Assembly: GCA_000227525.2 (NCBI GenBank)
Contig: AGIG01000014.1
Span: forward strand, 1-44,165
Direction of reading: 5' to 3'
Origin: a gamma proteobacterium HIMB30
Lineage (GTDB): Bacteria; Pseudomonadota; Gammaproteobacteria; Pseudomonadales; Litorivicinaceae
Length of the DNA stretch: 44,165 bases
In this document: positions 1-10,100 of the stretch, piece after piece
Position numbering within the stretch: position 1 is the stretch's first letter
Layout: each line of letters opens with the position of its first letter
Notes under the pieces: generated by a model
What the model saw: the letters and a program-made list of their open reading frames with translations, nothing else
Database searches by the model: none
Told to the model about the DNA's origin: nothing
Position numbers and translations under genes: made by a program

Positions 1-369
1 GAAAAAGGGCCGGTTGCGATGAAACCAATGGTGCTTGCTGATATCGCAGAACGCGTCGAAATGCACGAATCCACGATTTCCCGGGTCACGACGCAGAAAT
101 ACATGCACACCCCTCGTGGAACACTCGAACTTAAATACTTCTTCTCAAGTCACGTAGGTACCGATGGGGGTGGTGAAGCATCATCCACCGCGATCAAAGA
201 ACACCTGAAAGAGTTGATTGGTGCAGAGAATCCAAAGAAACCGCTGTCTGATAATAAATTGAGTGAACTCCTGGCAACTCGTGGATTCAAGGTGGCGCGA
301 CGGACCGTTGCCAAATATCGAGAAATGCTGGGCATTGGTGGATCGAGCGAACGAAAACAGGTGTTTTAG
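1..369 (+). CDS. rpoN: RNA polymerase sigma-54 factor, C-terminal part (5' truncated by window)
   Basis: The reading frame is open from base 1, so this is the 3' end of a longer gene; about 122 residues are visible. Sigma-54 directs RNA polymerase to -24/-12 promoters, which need an enhancer-binding activator ATPase. The diagnostic RpoN box, [10 protein letters not shown], is at bases 295-324. Upstream of it is the conserved helix-turn-helix segment with [13 protein letters not shown] and TPRG, followed by [10 protein letters not shown], all typical of the DNA-binding domain. The tail SSERKQVF is a normal C terminus. The next genes (hpf, ptsN, rapZ, ptsO) are the usual companions of rpoN in Gammaproteobacteria. 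The identification is secure; only the missing N-terminal part is unknown. Confidence 0.97.
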   Translation, partial: EKGPVAMKPMVLADIAERVEMHESTISRVTTQKYMHTPRGTLELKYFFSSHVGTDGGGEASSTAIKEHLKELIGAENPKKPLSDNKLSELLATRGFKVARRTVAKYREMLGIGGSSERKQVF

Positions 370-449
370 ACTTTTCGTCTGGGATGAAAAAGCGCATAGT
401 GAGAGTGAGGTAAGGACATACTTCGATGCACTAGAAAAAGGAGAAAGGT

Positions 450-749
450 ATGCAAATCAGCATAAGCGGTCATCAGCTTGACGTGACGGACGCGCTGAAA
501 TCTTATGTGACAGAAAAACTCGATCGAATCGAACGTCACGCTGAACACATTACCAAGGTCGAAATCACTCTGACTGTTGAAAAACTTCGCCAGAAAGCGG
601 AAGGAAACGTGCATGTTGCCGGCGCCGACGTTCATGCGTCCGCGGAGCACGATGATATGTACGCAGCAATTGACGCAATGGCTGACAAACTCGATCGCCA
701 ATTGGTCAAACATCGCGAAAAAACCATCAGTCGGATGCACGGACACTAA
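450..749 (+). CDS. hpf: Ribosome hibernation promoting factor, short form
   Basis: This 99-residue protein matches the short HPF/YfiA family. These proteins bind the 30S decoding region in stationary phase and help inactivate ribosomes or dimerise them into 100S particles. The sequence MQISISGHQLDVTDAL at the start, the repeated basic and acidic helices, and the segment ADVHASAEHDDMYAAID are characteristic. It lacks the C-terminal dimerisation domain of long HPF. A strong ribosome binding site (AAAGGAGAAAGG) ends just before the ATG. It lies 80 nt downstream of rpoN and is followed by a stem-loop terminator. The family is certain; the choice of hpf over raiA rests on the rpoN neighbourhood. 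Confidence 0.95.
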   Translation: MQISISGHQLDVTDALKSYVTEKLDRIERHAEHITKVEITLTVEKLRQKAEGNVHVAGADVHASAEHDDMYAAIDAMADKLDRQLVKHREKTISRMHGH

Positions 750-769
750 AAGCATCATACAATTACCGA

Positions 770-792
770 GGGCGACATCAGGTCGCCCTTTT
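770..792 (+). terminator. Rho-independent-type terminator after hpf
   Basis: A 7-bp GC-rich perfect stem (GGGCGAC / GTCGCCC, 770-776 with 782-788) with a 5-nt loop is followed directly by TTTT. It lies 20 nt after the hpf stop and 23 nt before ptsN. It probably ends part of the rpoN-hpf transcription, or attenuates readthrough into ptsN-rapZ-ptsO. The U-run is short, so termination may be partial. Confidence 0.7.
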
Positions 793-815
793 AATCACAA
801 CAAGATATCAACTGC

Positions 816-1286
816 ATGCAACTTTCTGACATCATTACTCCAGAACGTGTCGTCTCGAGCCTCGAGGGTGCGAGCAAAAAACGAGTACTGGAATTGACCG
901 CTGAATTCATTGCCGAAGAGAGCCAAATGGATTCTGAGGACATCTACCAAGGCCTGATCGATCGAGAGCGTCTGGGATCCACTGGTATTGGCTATGGAGT
1001 CGCTATCCCCCATTGCCGCATGGCTTCTTTGAGTACTGATGAAACGCGGGGATATCTCATCCAGCTGAACCAGGGCGTCGACTTTGATTCCATTGACGGA
1101 CAGCCGGTGGAATTGTTGTTCGTGTTACTGGTTCCTGAATCAACGAATCAAATGCATTTGAATCTATTGGCTCAACTCGCTGAGTGTTTTTCCAACGATC
1201 AGTTTCGTCATGAATTACAAATGGGAACTGATGCGAGTGAATTGTTTGAAATCGCCTCCAGGGCGTTTAAGACGGCTGCAGCGTAA
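816..1286 (+). CDS. ptsN: Nitrogen-PTS EIIA component (EIIA-Ntr)
   Basis: This 156-residue protein is a PTS EIIA type-2 domain of the PtsN family. It accepts phosphate from NPr, and in its relatives its phosphorylation state controls potassium transport, stress responses and nitrogen metabolism rather than sugar uptake. The phosphorylatable histidine is His66 in the motif GYGVAIPHCR. The segment GLIDRERLGSTGIG before it and the LLFVLLVPE core strand are typical. The gene sits in the standard rpoN cluster, and its partners RapZ and NPr follow. Its TAA stop shares one base with the ATG of rapZ, so the two are translationally coupled. Confidence 0.96.
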   Translation: MQLSDIITPERVVSSLEGASKKRVLELTAEFIAEESQMDSEDIYQGLIDRERLGSTGIGYGVAIPHCRMASLSTDETRGYLIQLNQGVDFDSIDGQPVELLFVLLVPESTNQMHLNLLAQLAECFSNDQFRHELQMGTDASELFEIASRAFKTAAA

Positions 1287-2149
1287 TGCATTTTCTGATC
1301 GTCTCAGGTCGATCAGGAGCAGGGAAATCCTCGGCTCTTGGCGCCCTAGAGGATCTTGATTTTTACTGTATCGACAATCTCCCAGTCGCGCTTTTGAGAG
1401 AGACGGTCACCACACTGTCAACCGTATCACCAGGACGCAATCTGGCAGTATCCATTGATATTCGGACACTCGGGCATCCTGCTGACGTCCCTGCTCTCGT
1501 CAACGCCTTAACCGAACATGTCGGTCGCTTGGACGTGGTTTTCATTGACGCGATTGACGAATCGTTAGCACGACGGTTCAGTGAAACCAGACGGCTTCAC
1601 CCACTCTCCACGGGTATTGAAAGAACGCATTTATCGGATGCACTGAAACGAGAAAGTGAGCGGCTTGAACCGATTCAACAGATCGCAACATACAAGATTG
1701 ACAGCTCAGGACTGTCGATTCATGCGCTGAGAAGCCAGATCCGGGAACTGGTCGCCGGCGATAAAGCGACGCAATTAATCCTGAAACTCCAATCATTCGG
1801 CTTTAAGCGCGGTGTCCCAATGGACTCCGATACCGTATTTGACGCCCGCTCTCTCCCGAATCCCCACTGGGAGCAGGAACTGCGTCCATTGACAGGACAA
1901 GATCAGCCAATCAAAGACTATCTCTCTCAATTTCCGGAGACCTTTGAACTTCTTGATGAAATCGAGGCGCATGTTAGGCGATGGGTACCTCGTCATGCCG
2001 AATCAGGCCGCCAATACTTCACGCTGTCGATCGGATGCACTGGCGGCCAACATCGCAGCGTATTTCTCACCGAGGCACTCACACAACGTCTCGCTGATCT
2101 CGATCTCGATAGGCAGGTTGTTCATCGCGAGCTATCATCAGGCCAATAG
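1286..2149 (+). CDS. rapZ: RNase adapter protein RapZ (nucleotide-binding)
   Basis: This 287-residue protein is of normal family length. The N-terminal P-loop reads GRSGAGKSS (residues 8-16), and the C-terminal domain carries the conserved GCTGGQHRSV stretch. In Enterobacteria RapZ presents the small RNA GlmZ to RNase E and so controls glucosamine-6-phosphate synthase; in most other bacteria (YvcJ family) it is a nucleotide-binding protein of less certain role. The ATG overlaps the ptsN stop by one base, and ptsO follows after 14 nt, the usual arrangement. The family call is firm, but the GlmZ link cannot be inferred from this sequence alone. Confidence 0.96.
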   Translation: MHFLIVSGRSGAGKSSALGALEDLDFYCIDNLPVALLRETVTTLSTVSPGRNLAVSIDIRTLGHPADVPALVNALTEHVGRLDVVFIDAIDESLARRFSETRRLHPLSTGIERTHLSDALKRESERLEPIQQIATYKIDSSGLSIHALRSQIRELVAGDKATQLILKLQSFGFKRGVPMDSDTVFDARSLPNPHWEQELRPLTGQDQPIKDYLSQFPETFELLDEIEAHVRRWVPRHAESGRQYFTLSIGCTGGQHRSVFLTEALTQRLADLDLDRQVVHRELSSGQ

Positions 2150-2163
2150 AGGAAGCCTCACCG

Positions 2164-2442
2164 ATGATTACTACGCCTGTCACCGTCAGAAATTTATTGG
2201 GTCTGCATGCAAGAGCAGCCAATGTTCTTGCGCAACAGGCGTCATTGTTTTCATCCGTGGTTGAGCTTGAGGATCCGACCACTGGCCGCAGAGTTGATGC
2301 GAAAAGCATCATGCAACTACTGATGATGGCGGCAGGCCAGGGTAGCGAACTGGTTTTACACATTGCAGGTGATGATCAAGTTGAGGCAACTGACGCGTTA
2401 ACAACGCTGTTTGAAGATGGATTTGGAGAACCTTGCGCATGA
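2164..2442 (+). CDS. ptsO: Phosphocarrier protein NPr (HPr-like, nitrogen PTS)
   Basis: This 92-residue HPr-fold protein has the active-site histidine at His15 in the motif LGLHARAA. The second conserved segment, DAKSIMQLLMMAA, surrounds Ser48, which corresponds to the regulatory serine of Gram-positive HPr. NPr relays phosphate from the EI-Ntr enzyme (PtsP, not in this window) to PtsN. It lies directly after rapZ, as expected. Its stop codon overlaps the preferred ATG of mgtE in an ATGA arrangement. The position in the rpoN cluster supports NPr rather than the sugar-PTS HPr. Confidence 0.94.
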   Translation: MITTPVTVRNLLGLHARAANVLAQQASLFSSVVELEDPTTGRRVDAKSIMQLLMMAAGQGSELVLHIAGDDQVEATDALTTLFEDGFGEPCA

Positions 2443-3812
2443 ATGAGCAAGTCACAGATCCGATTTTAGAATCCAACCAAGCCAATCTTGAACGCATCAA
2501 TCTCGCACTATCGCAAGGTGCGATGGCCCGCGCCAGACAACTCATTAATGAAGATTTGGCAGCCCCAGATATTGCGCATCTTCTCTCCTCTGTACCACCC
2601 AAGCAGCGAACCATTCTTTGGAATTTAGTCGAAGCCGAAGAGTTAGCCGCTGATGTGTTGGCGTATCTCGGTGAGGAAGAACGCTCGGAAATTGTTGCCC
2701 GACTTGAGCCAGACGAACTCGCTAGTCTGATCGAGAGCTTTGAGTTCGACGACAAAGTCGACCTTTTACAGGAATTACCAGAATCGGTCATTGAAGAAGT
2801 TCTCTTGTCGATGGACTCTCAAGACCGTCAACGGGTTGAGGATGTTCTCTCATACGACGAGGATTCTGCCGGTGGCTTGATGAACACTGACGTGGTGACT
2901 GTTCGTCCAGATATCACGATTGATGTTGTGCTCCGATATATTCGTCGATATCGCGAGCTCCCGCCCATGACCGATAATCTTTGGGTGGTCAACCGTCGCG
3001 ATGAGTTCATTGGACAGGCGCCCATTTCGAAGGTTTTGATTTCCGACCCAACGACGACGATCCGTGAAATCATGGAAACCGAGGTCGAACCTTTACTTGT
3101 CTCGACGCACGAAGATGAAGTCGCCCAGCGTTTTGAGCGACTCGATCTTGTGAGCGCGCCTGTGGTGAACGAGAACGGTCGGTTATTGGGTCGTATCACC
3201 ATCGATGACGTGGTTGACGTGATTCGGGCGTCAGCCGATCACAGTTTGATGAGTCAGGCGGGCTTGGATGAGGATGAGGATATCTTTGCGCCACTGGTAC
3301 GAACCGTCCGTCGACGCGCAATTTGGCTTGGAATCAATCTATTAACTGCTTTCGTCGCAGCAGCGGTCATCGGCATGTTCGAGGCCACAATTGAGCAAGT
3401 CGTTGCCTTGGCGATCTTGATGCCTGTGGTTGCATCCATGGGTGGGATCGCTGGCACTCAAGCGCTCACAATTGTGATTCGAGGCATGGCGCTTGGGCGA
3501 GTTGGCTCCGCAAACATCCGTGCACTTGTCGCCCGCGAAGTGTTAATTGGCGTTGCCAATGGTCTGTTCTGGTCACTGATCGTTGGATTGGCTGCTTTTG
3601 TGTGGTTTGGTGATGACACACTCGGATTCGTGATCGCTGTTGCGATCATCGTCAACCTTCTGGTTGCTGCCTTGGTTGGCACCTTACTCCCGGGCTATTT
3701 GAAATCCATGCGCATCGATCCTGCGCTGGCCGGTGGCGTTGTGTTGACCACCGTGACTGATGTTGTTGGCTTTTTTTGCTTTTTAGGCGTCGCTACGCTT
3801 GTTTATGCCTAA
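2439..3812 (+). CDS. mgtE: Magnesium transporter MgtE
   Basis: MgtE is a dimeric Mg2+ channel gated by cytoplasmic Mg2+ sensing. The sequence has the family's three parts: an acidic N domain (roughly residues 20-130), a paired CBS domain (about 130-260) and a C-terminal membrane domain with five hydrophobic helices (about 285-457). MPVVASMGGIAGTQ in the membrane part and TDVVGFF near the end, which holds the pore-lining aspartate, are conserved features. I chose the ATG at 2439 because it forms an ATGA overlap with ptsO and has GGAG about 10 nt upstream. A TTG two codons earlier (2433) is possible. The gene ends 1 nt from the convergent pmbA, with no terminator visible. Confidence 0.95.
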   Translation: MNEQVTDPILESNQANLERINLALSQGAMARARQLINEDLAAPDIAHLLSSVPPKQRTILWNLVEAEELAADVLAYLGEEERSEIVARLEPDELASLIESFEFDDKVDLLQELPESVIEEVLLSMDSQDRQRVEDVLSYDEDSAGGLMNTDVVTVRPDITIDVVLRYIRRYRELPPMTDNLWVVNRRDEFIGQAPISKVLISDPTTTIREIMETEVEPLLVSTHEDEVAQRFERLDLVSAPVVNENGRLLGRITIDDVVDVIRASADHSLMSQAGLDEDEDIFAPLVRTVRRRAIWLGINLLTAFVAAAVIGMFEATIEQVVALAILMPVVASMGGIAGTQALTIVIRGMALGRVGSANIRALVAREVLIGVANGLFWSLIVGLAAFVWFGDDTLGFVIAVAIIVNLLVAALVGTLLPGYLKSMRIDPALAGGVVLTTVTDVVGFFCFLGVATLVYA

Positions 3813-3813
3813 C

Positions 3814-5157
3814 TTAACTGCCTGCAACCATCATTTTTTCGAACAGCATCGAGCCCGTAGTAATTGAGCGGCGTAAATCGATGTCGGAACCGACAGCAAC
3901 AAGATCCTGTTTCAACATCCGATCCAAGTTTGATGCGACCGTCACCTCATGGACAGGATACGCAATCTCGCCATTCTCGACCCAGAATCCAGAGGCCCCA
4001 CGTGAATAATCGCCATTCACGAGATTCACACCCTGTCCCATCAGTTCAGTGACAACCAATCCTTGTCCCATCTCTGAAACCAGGGTCTGAAAATCATTGT
4101 TGCCTTTTAGAAAGAGATTACGGACCCCCCCAGCATTATGCGTGGATTCCAGACCAAGCCGATTTGCTGAATACAGGGACAACACATAACTCGATAAGAC
4201 GCCGTCGGTGACAAATGCTTGCTCGCGTGTAGCCAGCCCATCGCCATCATACGCTGATGAACCCATTGCACCGGGAATGAGGGGGTTTTCAGACAGTGAG
4301 ACCCAACTAGGAAATACCTCCGTACCGAGGCGGTCCAGAAGATAACTGGATTGCCGATACAGTGATCCACCACTAATGGCACTGATAAAGCTCGACAGTA
4401 GGCCTGAGGCGGTCTCGGGAATAAATAATACGGGTACTTCAGCTGTCTGGCACTTACGAGGATTTAATCGAGCCACCGTTTTCTCTGCCGCTTCGCGTCC
4501 CACCACCTCGGGCGACCACAGTTGCTCAGGACGCCGTGATTGCGTGTACGCATAGGATCGTTCTCGGCTCTCTCCGTCCTCGGCCAACAACACACAACTC
4601 ATCCCATGAATACTCGTTGGCTGACTAACCAACAGTCCTTCGGTCGTACCGTGGACCGAAATACCACGGGTTGAGGACACAGATCCGCCCTCAGAATTCG
4701 TGATTCGAGCGTCAGCTTGCCGCCCAAATGATTCAACTTCAATGGCCAGATCGAGTGCCTCTTTTGCGTCGATGTCCCACGGGTGGTCGAGTTCAAGATC
4801 CGGAACAGATTGAATAATTTGATCTCGCGATGCGAGTACAGCCGCAGGATCAGGGGCCGTCACCTTCGCGATTGCAAGGGCGGCTTCAAGCGTCCGCTGT
4901 AACGCACCATCTGATAAGTCAGTGGTTGATGCTGAGCCGCGCGATTCACCAAGAAATACGGTGATCGACAGTGATTGGTCCCGAGTCATTTCTAATTTCT
5001 CGGGTTGACCCAGTCGTGCCTGCACATCAAGCCCCACAGATGCACTCGCGGCAACTTCACAAGCATCCGCTCCGACCTGTTTGGATTGTTCCAGTATCCG
5101 AGTTGTTAATCCTTCGAGGCGGTTTTTTTCTTGTTGTGAGTTAAACTTCGCGGACAT
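3814..5157 (-). CDS. pmbA: Metalloprotease TldD/E complex subunit PmbA (TldE)
   Basis: This protein of about 447 residues belongs to the TldD/PmbA family. PmbA/TldE pairs with TldD to form a barrel-shaped protease that processes microcin B17 and degrades the CcdA antitoxin in E. coli. As expected for the TldE half, it lacks the HExxxH zinc motif that TldD carries. Family landmarks include GSSAYDGDGLAT, HNAGGVRNLFLKGN and SRGASGFWVENGE near the C terminus. The start is ambiguous: an ATG at 5157 or a TTG three codons upstream at 5166, with an AAGGGAG element nearby on the minus strand. The ATG overlaps the divergent darP start. The tldD gene is on the same strand beyond darP. Confidence 0.93.
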   Translation of the reverse strand: MSAKFNSQQEKNRLEGLTTRILEQSKQVGADACEVAASASVGLDVQARLGQPEKLEMTRDQSLSITVFLGESRGSASTTDLSDGALQRTLEAALAIAKVTAPDPAAVLASRDQIIQSVPDLELDHPWDIDAKEALDLAIEVESFGRQADARITNSEGGSVSSTRGISVHGTTEGLLVSQPTSIHGMSCVLLAEDGESRERSYAYTQSRRPEQLWSPEVVGREAAEKTVARLNPRKCQTAEVPVLFIPETASGLLSSFISAISGGSLYRQSSYLLDRLGTEVFPSWVSLSENPLIPGAMGSSAYDGDGLATREQAFVTDGVLSSYVLSLYSANRLGLESTHNAGGVRNLFLKGNNDFQTLVSEMGQGLVVTELMGQGVNLVNGDYSRGASGFWVENGEIAYPVHEVTVASNLDRMLKQDLVAVGSDIDLRRSITTGSMLFEKMMVAGS

Positions 5158-5689
5158 GGATGACAAACGCTCCCTTCAAAATGATGAACTGATCGACGAT
5201 GAACGCCTGGAGGCGCCGTCGAAAAGTGCAAAAAAACGTGAAATGCTGGCGCTTCAGGCGCTCGGCCAAGAACTTGCGACCTTGTCTGAAAAGCAATTTC
5301 AGAAAATTCAATTTCCCGAAGATACGCTGCGCGAGGCGCTCGAATTCTACAGAAGTATCCCAGATAAAAAGCATGAAGCGCGCCGTCGGCAGATGCAGTT
5401 TATCGGTAAGGTGATGCGCGGCGTTGAGCCTGAATCGCTTCAATCGCAGTTGGACGCAATGAAAACCACTGCCAACGAAGAGAAGCGTCAGCATCATCAA
5501 GCCGAACAGTGGCGTGACCGCCTGCTGGATGATCCGAAACAAGCAACCGATTTTCTGAACGAATTCTCCACCGATGCGCAACGACTGAACCAGTTGATTC
5601 GCGCAGCAAAAAAGGCACGCGCACTGAACAAAGACAAAGGTGAGGCACGTAGTCTGTATCGCGCGCTCTACGAGGCGATCGCCCATTAA
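5156..5689 (+). CDS. darP: Ribosome biogenesis factor DarP (YjgA, DUF615)
   Basis: This 177-residue protein of the YjgA family associates with pre-50S particles and promotes late large-subunit assembly. It is strongly charged and helical, with the conserved beginnings SKSAKKREMLALQALGQEL and RRQMQFIGKVMR. An upstream in-frame ATG at 5081 would add 25 unrelated-looking residues lying inside pmbA, so I place the start at 5156. The start codon shares the CATG palindrome (5155-5158) with the pmbA ATG on the other strand, and the 3' end overlaps tldD by 4 nt. The darP-pmbA divergent pair also occurs in E. coli. No clear Shine-Dalgarno sequence precedes this start. Confidence 0.92.
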   Translation: MDDKRSLQNDELIDDERLEAPSKSAKKREMLALQALGQELATLSEKQFQKIQFPEDTLREALEFYRSIPDKKHEARRRQMQFIGKVMRGVEPESLQSQLDAMKTTANEEKRQHHQAEQWRDRLLDDPKQATDFLNEFSTDAQRLNQLIRAAKKARALNKDKGEARSLYRALYEAIAH

Positions 5690-7125
5690 GCCGTTCCGCC
5701 AACCGTCAGACGATCGATCTTGAGACTCGGCTGACCGACCCCGACGGGGACGCTCTGGCCATTTTTACCGCACACACCGATCCCTGGATCGAGTGCAAGA
5801 TCATCACCAATCATCGAGATTGCACTCATGACCTCTGGGCCGTGACCAATCAGCGTTGCGCCTTTGACAGGTGCTGTGACCTTGCCTTTCTCAATTAAGT
5901 AAGCCTCGCTGGCGGCAAACACGAACTGCCCAGATGTAATATCTACCTGGCCGCCTCCAAAGTTCACAGCAAAAATTCCGCGATCGACAGAACGGATCAT
6001 ATCCTCCTGAGTCGCATCACCAGGCTCCATGAAGGTGTTGGTCATGCGAGGCATGGGAAGATGGGCGTAACTCTCACGACGACCATTGCCGGTTGGTGCC
6101 ACATCCATCAGACGCGCATTCAGCTTATCTTGCATGTAACCCACCAAAATACCGTCTTCGATCAGAACGTTACGCTGGCTCACATGTCCCTCATCATCGA
6201 TATTCAATGACCCACGACGATCGGATATCGTTCCATCATCGACAACAGTTACGCCCTTTGATGCCACCTGTTGACCGACTTTACCTGAGTAAAAACTCGA
6301 GCCTTTACGATTGAAATCACCTTCAAGTCCGTGACCGACGGCTTCGTGAAGTAGGACCCCTGGCCAACCTGAAGCGAGAACGACCGGCATTTCGCCTGCA
6401 GGACAGTCAACCGAGTCCAAATTCACAAGCGCTTGATCGACTGACTCAGAGACCAACCGATTGGCATGTTCGACGGTCAGCAGACGATCTAAATCATAGC
6501 GACCACCGAGACCCGAACCGCCCCGCTCCCTGCGACCATCCTTCTCAGCCAACACCGAAACCGAGAGACGCACCAGAGGACGGACATCGGCTCCAAGCGT
6601 GCCGTCTGTTGCGGCAATCAAGATCTCGCGATACGAGATCGATAAGGTCGCCTGCACCTGTTGCACCAGTGGGCTTTTAGCACGCGCTTTGGCGTCAATA
6701 TCCAGCAAGAATGCGATTTTTTCTGTAGCACCCTTTTCAGGTATCGGATTTTTCGCCACGTATAATTTGGGTGTCGAGACCTGATCAAGGTTAACCCCAC
6801 CTCGCGACTGACGGCCGTCTTGGATCGCTATCGCAACATCACGCGCTTCACGAATCCGGGCCGCTGTGATTTCCGAACTGTATGCAAAACCTTGTTTATC
6901 GCCGGCACAGGTTCGAACACCAACGCCCGCATCTTGATAGTAACTGGCATCTTTCACTTCACCGTCTTCAAGGGAGTAGGTCTCCGCCTCAGCTTTTTCA
7001 AAAAACAAATCTGCGAAATCGACTTCACCGACGGACAATTCACTGACCAAAGGCTCCAGATCGTCCAGAATCAGCCCGCCTGGTCCTAAGATCGATTCAC
7101 TGACTGTTTGCAGTAGTGTCGGCAT
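5686..7125 (-). CDS. tldD: Zinc metalloprotease TldD
   Basis: This 479-residue protein is the catalytic half of the TldD/TldE protease. The zinc-binding HExxxH motif is HEAVGH at residues 260-265, followed by GLEGDFNRKGSSFY as in the family. The conserved C-terminal cysteine of the metal site lies in GIGVCGKNGQ. It is the last gene of the minus-strand run that starts at mreB; its 5' end overlaps yhdP by 29 nt and its 3' end overlaps darP by 4 nt. Having both tldD and pmbA within 4 kb means the heterodimer is encoded almost as a unit, interrupted only by the opposite-strand darP. Confidence 0.97.
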   Translation of the reverse strand: MPTLLQTVSESILGPGGLILDDLEPLVSELSVGEVDFADLFFEKAEAETYSLEDGEVKDASYYQDAGVGVRTCAGDKQGFAYSSEITAARIREARDVAIAIQDGRQSRGGVNLDQVSTPKLYVAKNPIPEKGATEKIAFLLDIDAKARAKSPLVQQVQATLSISYREILIAATDGTLGADVRPLVRLSVSVLAEKDGRRERGGSGLGGRYDLDRLLTVEHANRLVSESVDQALVNLDSVDCPAGEMPVVLASGWPGVLLHEAVGHGLEGDFNRKGSSFYSGKVGQQVASKGVTVVDDGTISDRRGSLNIDDEGHVSQRNVLIEDGILVGYMQDKLNARLMDVAPTGNGRRESYAHLPMPRMTNTFMEPGDATQEDMIRSVDRGIFAVNFGGGQVDITSGQFVFAASEAYLIEKGKVTAPVKGATLIGHGPEVMSAISMIGDDLALDPGIGVCGKNGQSVPVGVGQPSLKIDRLTVGGTA

Positions 7126-10100
7126 TCACGTTGTCCTTTTTCTTTGAAAACGGTGGTATCAAGGAGACTTGGGGGTCATCAAAGGATCCTTCAATCCTGT
7201 AACTCGTCTTACCCACCTTAATCAGCTTTGTCCCCAGCGCCTTCTCGACGAGATAAATAGCACCTCCGACCTGCGGGGCACCGAGAAGCACAGATGCCAG
7301 CGGCAAATTATTGGTGAGCGGGATATCGACTTCGAGCTCTTGATTCAACTGTTGATTCACAAGATCAGCGACTCCAGTCATCCGAAAACTTGAGGAGGGT
7401 CCTTGCATCTGGAACTCGGGGTCAAATCGAAGTGAACCATTCGCAATCTTCGCCTTCGCACTTACGCGATCAAAGGCGACACCGGGTTGAACCAAATCAA
7501 GAAAATCGAGACGCAGCCGACGGGTAATGGTTTCAATATTCAAAATGCCAAACAGCCGAAGGACTTCAGCTGAATTACCAAGATCGACAAAGCGTCCATC
7601 TTCGAGAGACAGTTCCACCAGACCTTCACTGGTGAGCACGGAGAAACCAAGTGGTGATCCCTCCCAGCTGAGGTTCGAGACAAATCGTCCGGAAGCCGCC
7701 TCAAGCAGTGGCTCGTCTTCGTTCACACGGAGAATGTGTCCAAGCTCAGCTCCTTGTGCCCGAAGTAACAAAGCGCTTTTTGCCTGTCCATTTTCGAAAA
7801 CCCACGCCAACTCGCCTTGGTATTTCTGACCATCACGGGTGAATTCGAGCGTTGTCGCATCCAAACGCGAGTCACCGGACACTAAGACGATATTCATGTC
7901 TTGATACTCTGTCTCACCGCGCTTCAATTGATTCACCTGGATGTTGGCAGAAGGCAGTTGTCCCGGATCATAGTCAAACAGCGGATCGTCATCTGGTGGA
8001 TCCAGTAGATCACCACCTTCTGGTAACACCAGATGGGTCAGATCAATGAATAACGACCCTTTGCCGATCCGCCACACACGTCCGGACATCTCTGAACCAT
8101 CAAAGGACACGTCAAATTCATCAGGTTTCAAGATGATTGCCGTCTCATCAACCTGTAACGGCGTGTCGCCGAGGACCAACCGCTCTGTCTTCAACAATAT
8201 CGATAAATTTGGACCGCCTCCATCGCGCGCAGGGATAGTCGCCCAATCAATGATTCCAACCTCAGGCGTGATAATTTCGAGCACTAACGGGTTTGTTCCA
8301 AGATCGCCACGGATTTCAGTCTCATCGAAGAACCTGGCATTGAAACTCTTCAGTTCAGGTGAGCTGGTGAGGCTAACTTGAATGTCACCCACTTGATCTG
8401 TCTCTTTGGATAAAGGAGGCGGTAAACGACTCCCCAAACCCTGCCCGTCGGTCTCGAGTGATAGTTGGAAGCCTTGATCGTTACCACGACCACGGATCGA
8501 CCATTCGGCCTCTCCAAATAGCTGACCTTCATCAAACCCGAGGGAAATCAGATCCGACAGATTGGTTGTCTTTAAGCGAGCCTGGCCGACAAAGTCAGCC
8601 TGACCAGCGGATACGGTGACCGTGGCTTCGACAGGATCCCCCAGTAAGTTGCCACTTAAGCGCTCTGTGTATAAACCATCATCTAAACGATACGTCGCTC
8701 GACCATTGACTTGAGTGAACGGCTCGCTCAGTTCCGAGAGTGCAACTGTCAAATCATCGGCTTCGATGACCACTTGACCTTCAGGGCGGTCACCGATGGG
8801 GACTGTTAAATTCACGTCACCGCGAAGCCTTCCATCGAGGATCACCTCAGAGCCCAGGGTGTCGGGTTTGATCTGCGCTTTATCCAAGATGGCGAGCGCG
8901 TCGTTCGCTTCACCTGACAATTGGCCCGTTATATGAATTCGACGTCCATTCTCGCGATCCTGTACTGCGACAACACGACTGACATTCAGACCACCAAAAT
9001 CTGGGCCAATGAATTCAACTCGAGCGCGCTTGCTCACAAAATCAACGACCCCTTGGCTACCAATAAAAGGCGGCCAAAGAGATAACGGCTGAAAACGATA
9101 TGTGGTCATTGGAAAGTGCATGCTGAGCTCACGACGTGACCGATCAACCTCGGCACCCAGCGGGCCAGAATAAGAGATGCGACCCTCGCTGACTTTGACA
9201 TCATCAATCGACTGGATCAGAAAGTCATGCACCTCCCCATCCAAATCATTTGGCAGTAAATCAGCCAACGCATCTGTCGACGCATCGACTGTCAATTCAA
9301 GCTGAATCGACTGCTCCGTCGCGCGTGGTAGATCGAGTAGTATTGCACCGCGCACATCTTGAAACTCACTCTGGACGCGAAGATTCTGCCCGCGGAGCAA
9401 GAGCCCATCATCACTTCGATCAAAACCAAGGCGGCCCGACAGCGTCTGCTGCTCCCATGGATTCGGAAAGATTTCGGGAAGCGAGAATGTGGCTGATTCG
9501 GCTTCAAAATCGAACCAACCCCGAGCTCCGTCAATGAAGAGATCTCCCGCCACCGGACCAACGTGCGGAATTGAACGTCCAGCTTGGATCTCAAACGAAC
9601 GAATGTCCGCCATGATTGAAGGCGCTTGATCCAATGTCCAATCCAGTTTGACGTTCTGCGCCATCATGGTCGGCTGGTTGGTCGTCAGTATTCGGATCAG
9701 TTTTGAATCGGGCAGATGTGGTTTCAACACTTCGCCCAAAGCAAGACCGTCAACTTCGATCGAAGGAAGGTAAGAAATCACCCGCGATCCGTCAAATTGA
9801 AGCCCACCACCTGAACCCGTGATCGTCAGACCGGGTAGTCGCATTTGAAGCGATGTCAACGAAGTTGAGATGGTATTCAATCCAGGAAGTGCGAACTGCG
9901 CAGTCAAGTCGCCGCTTAAACCCAGTCCTGTCTCTGATAATCCACTGATGCGAGCAATTCCCTCGACCGGGTCTCCATCTTTCACAGTCAACCACGCCGT
10001 GGCATCGAAACCGATCAGCAGATCCTCGAGTCCAAGGTCGGATACCGGAGCTTCTCGAAGTCTTGTTTGTAAACGGAGGTCATGCGCATCACCGCTCTCT

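Noticed and set aside
5141-5686. Long minus-strand open frame inside darP (181 codons)
   Set aside because: It is antisense to a well-supported gene, its translation is rich in Leu, Phe and Cys with no family-like pattern, and darP has the conserved sequence.
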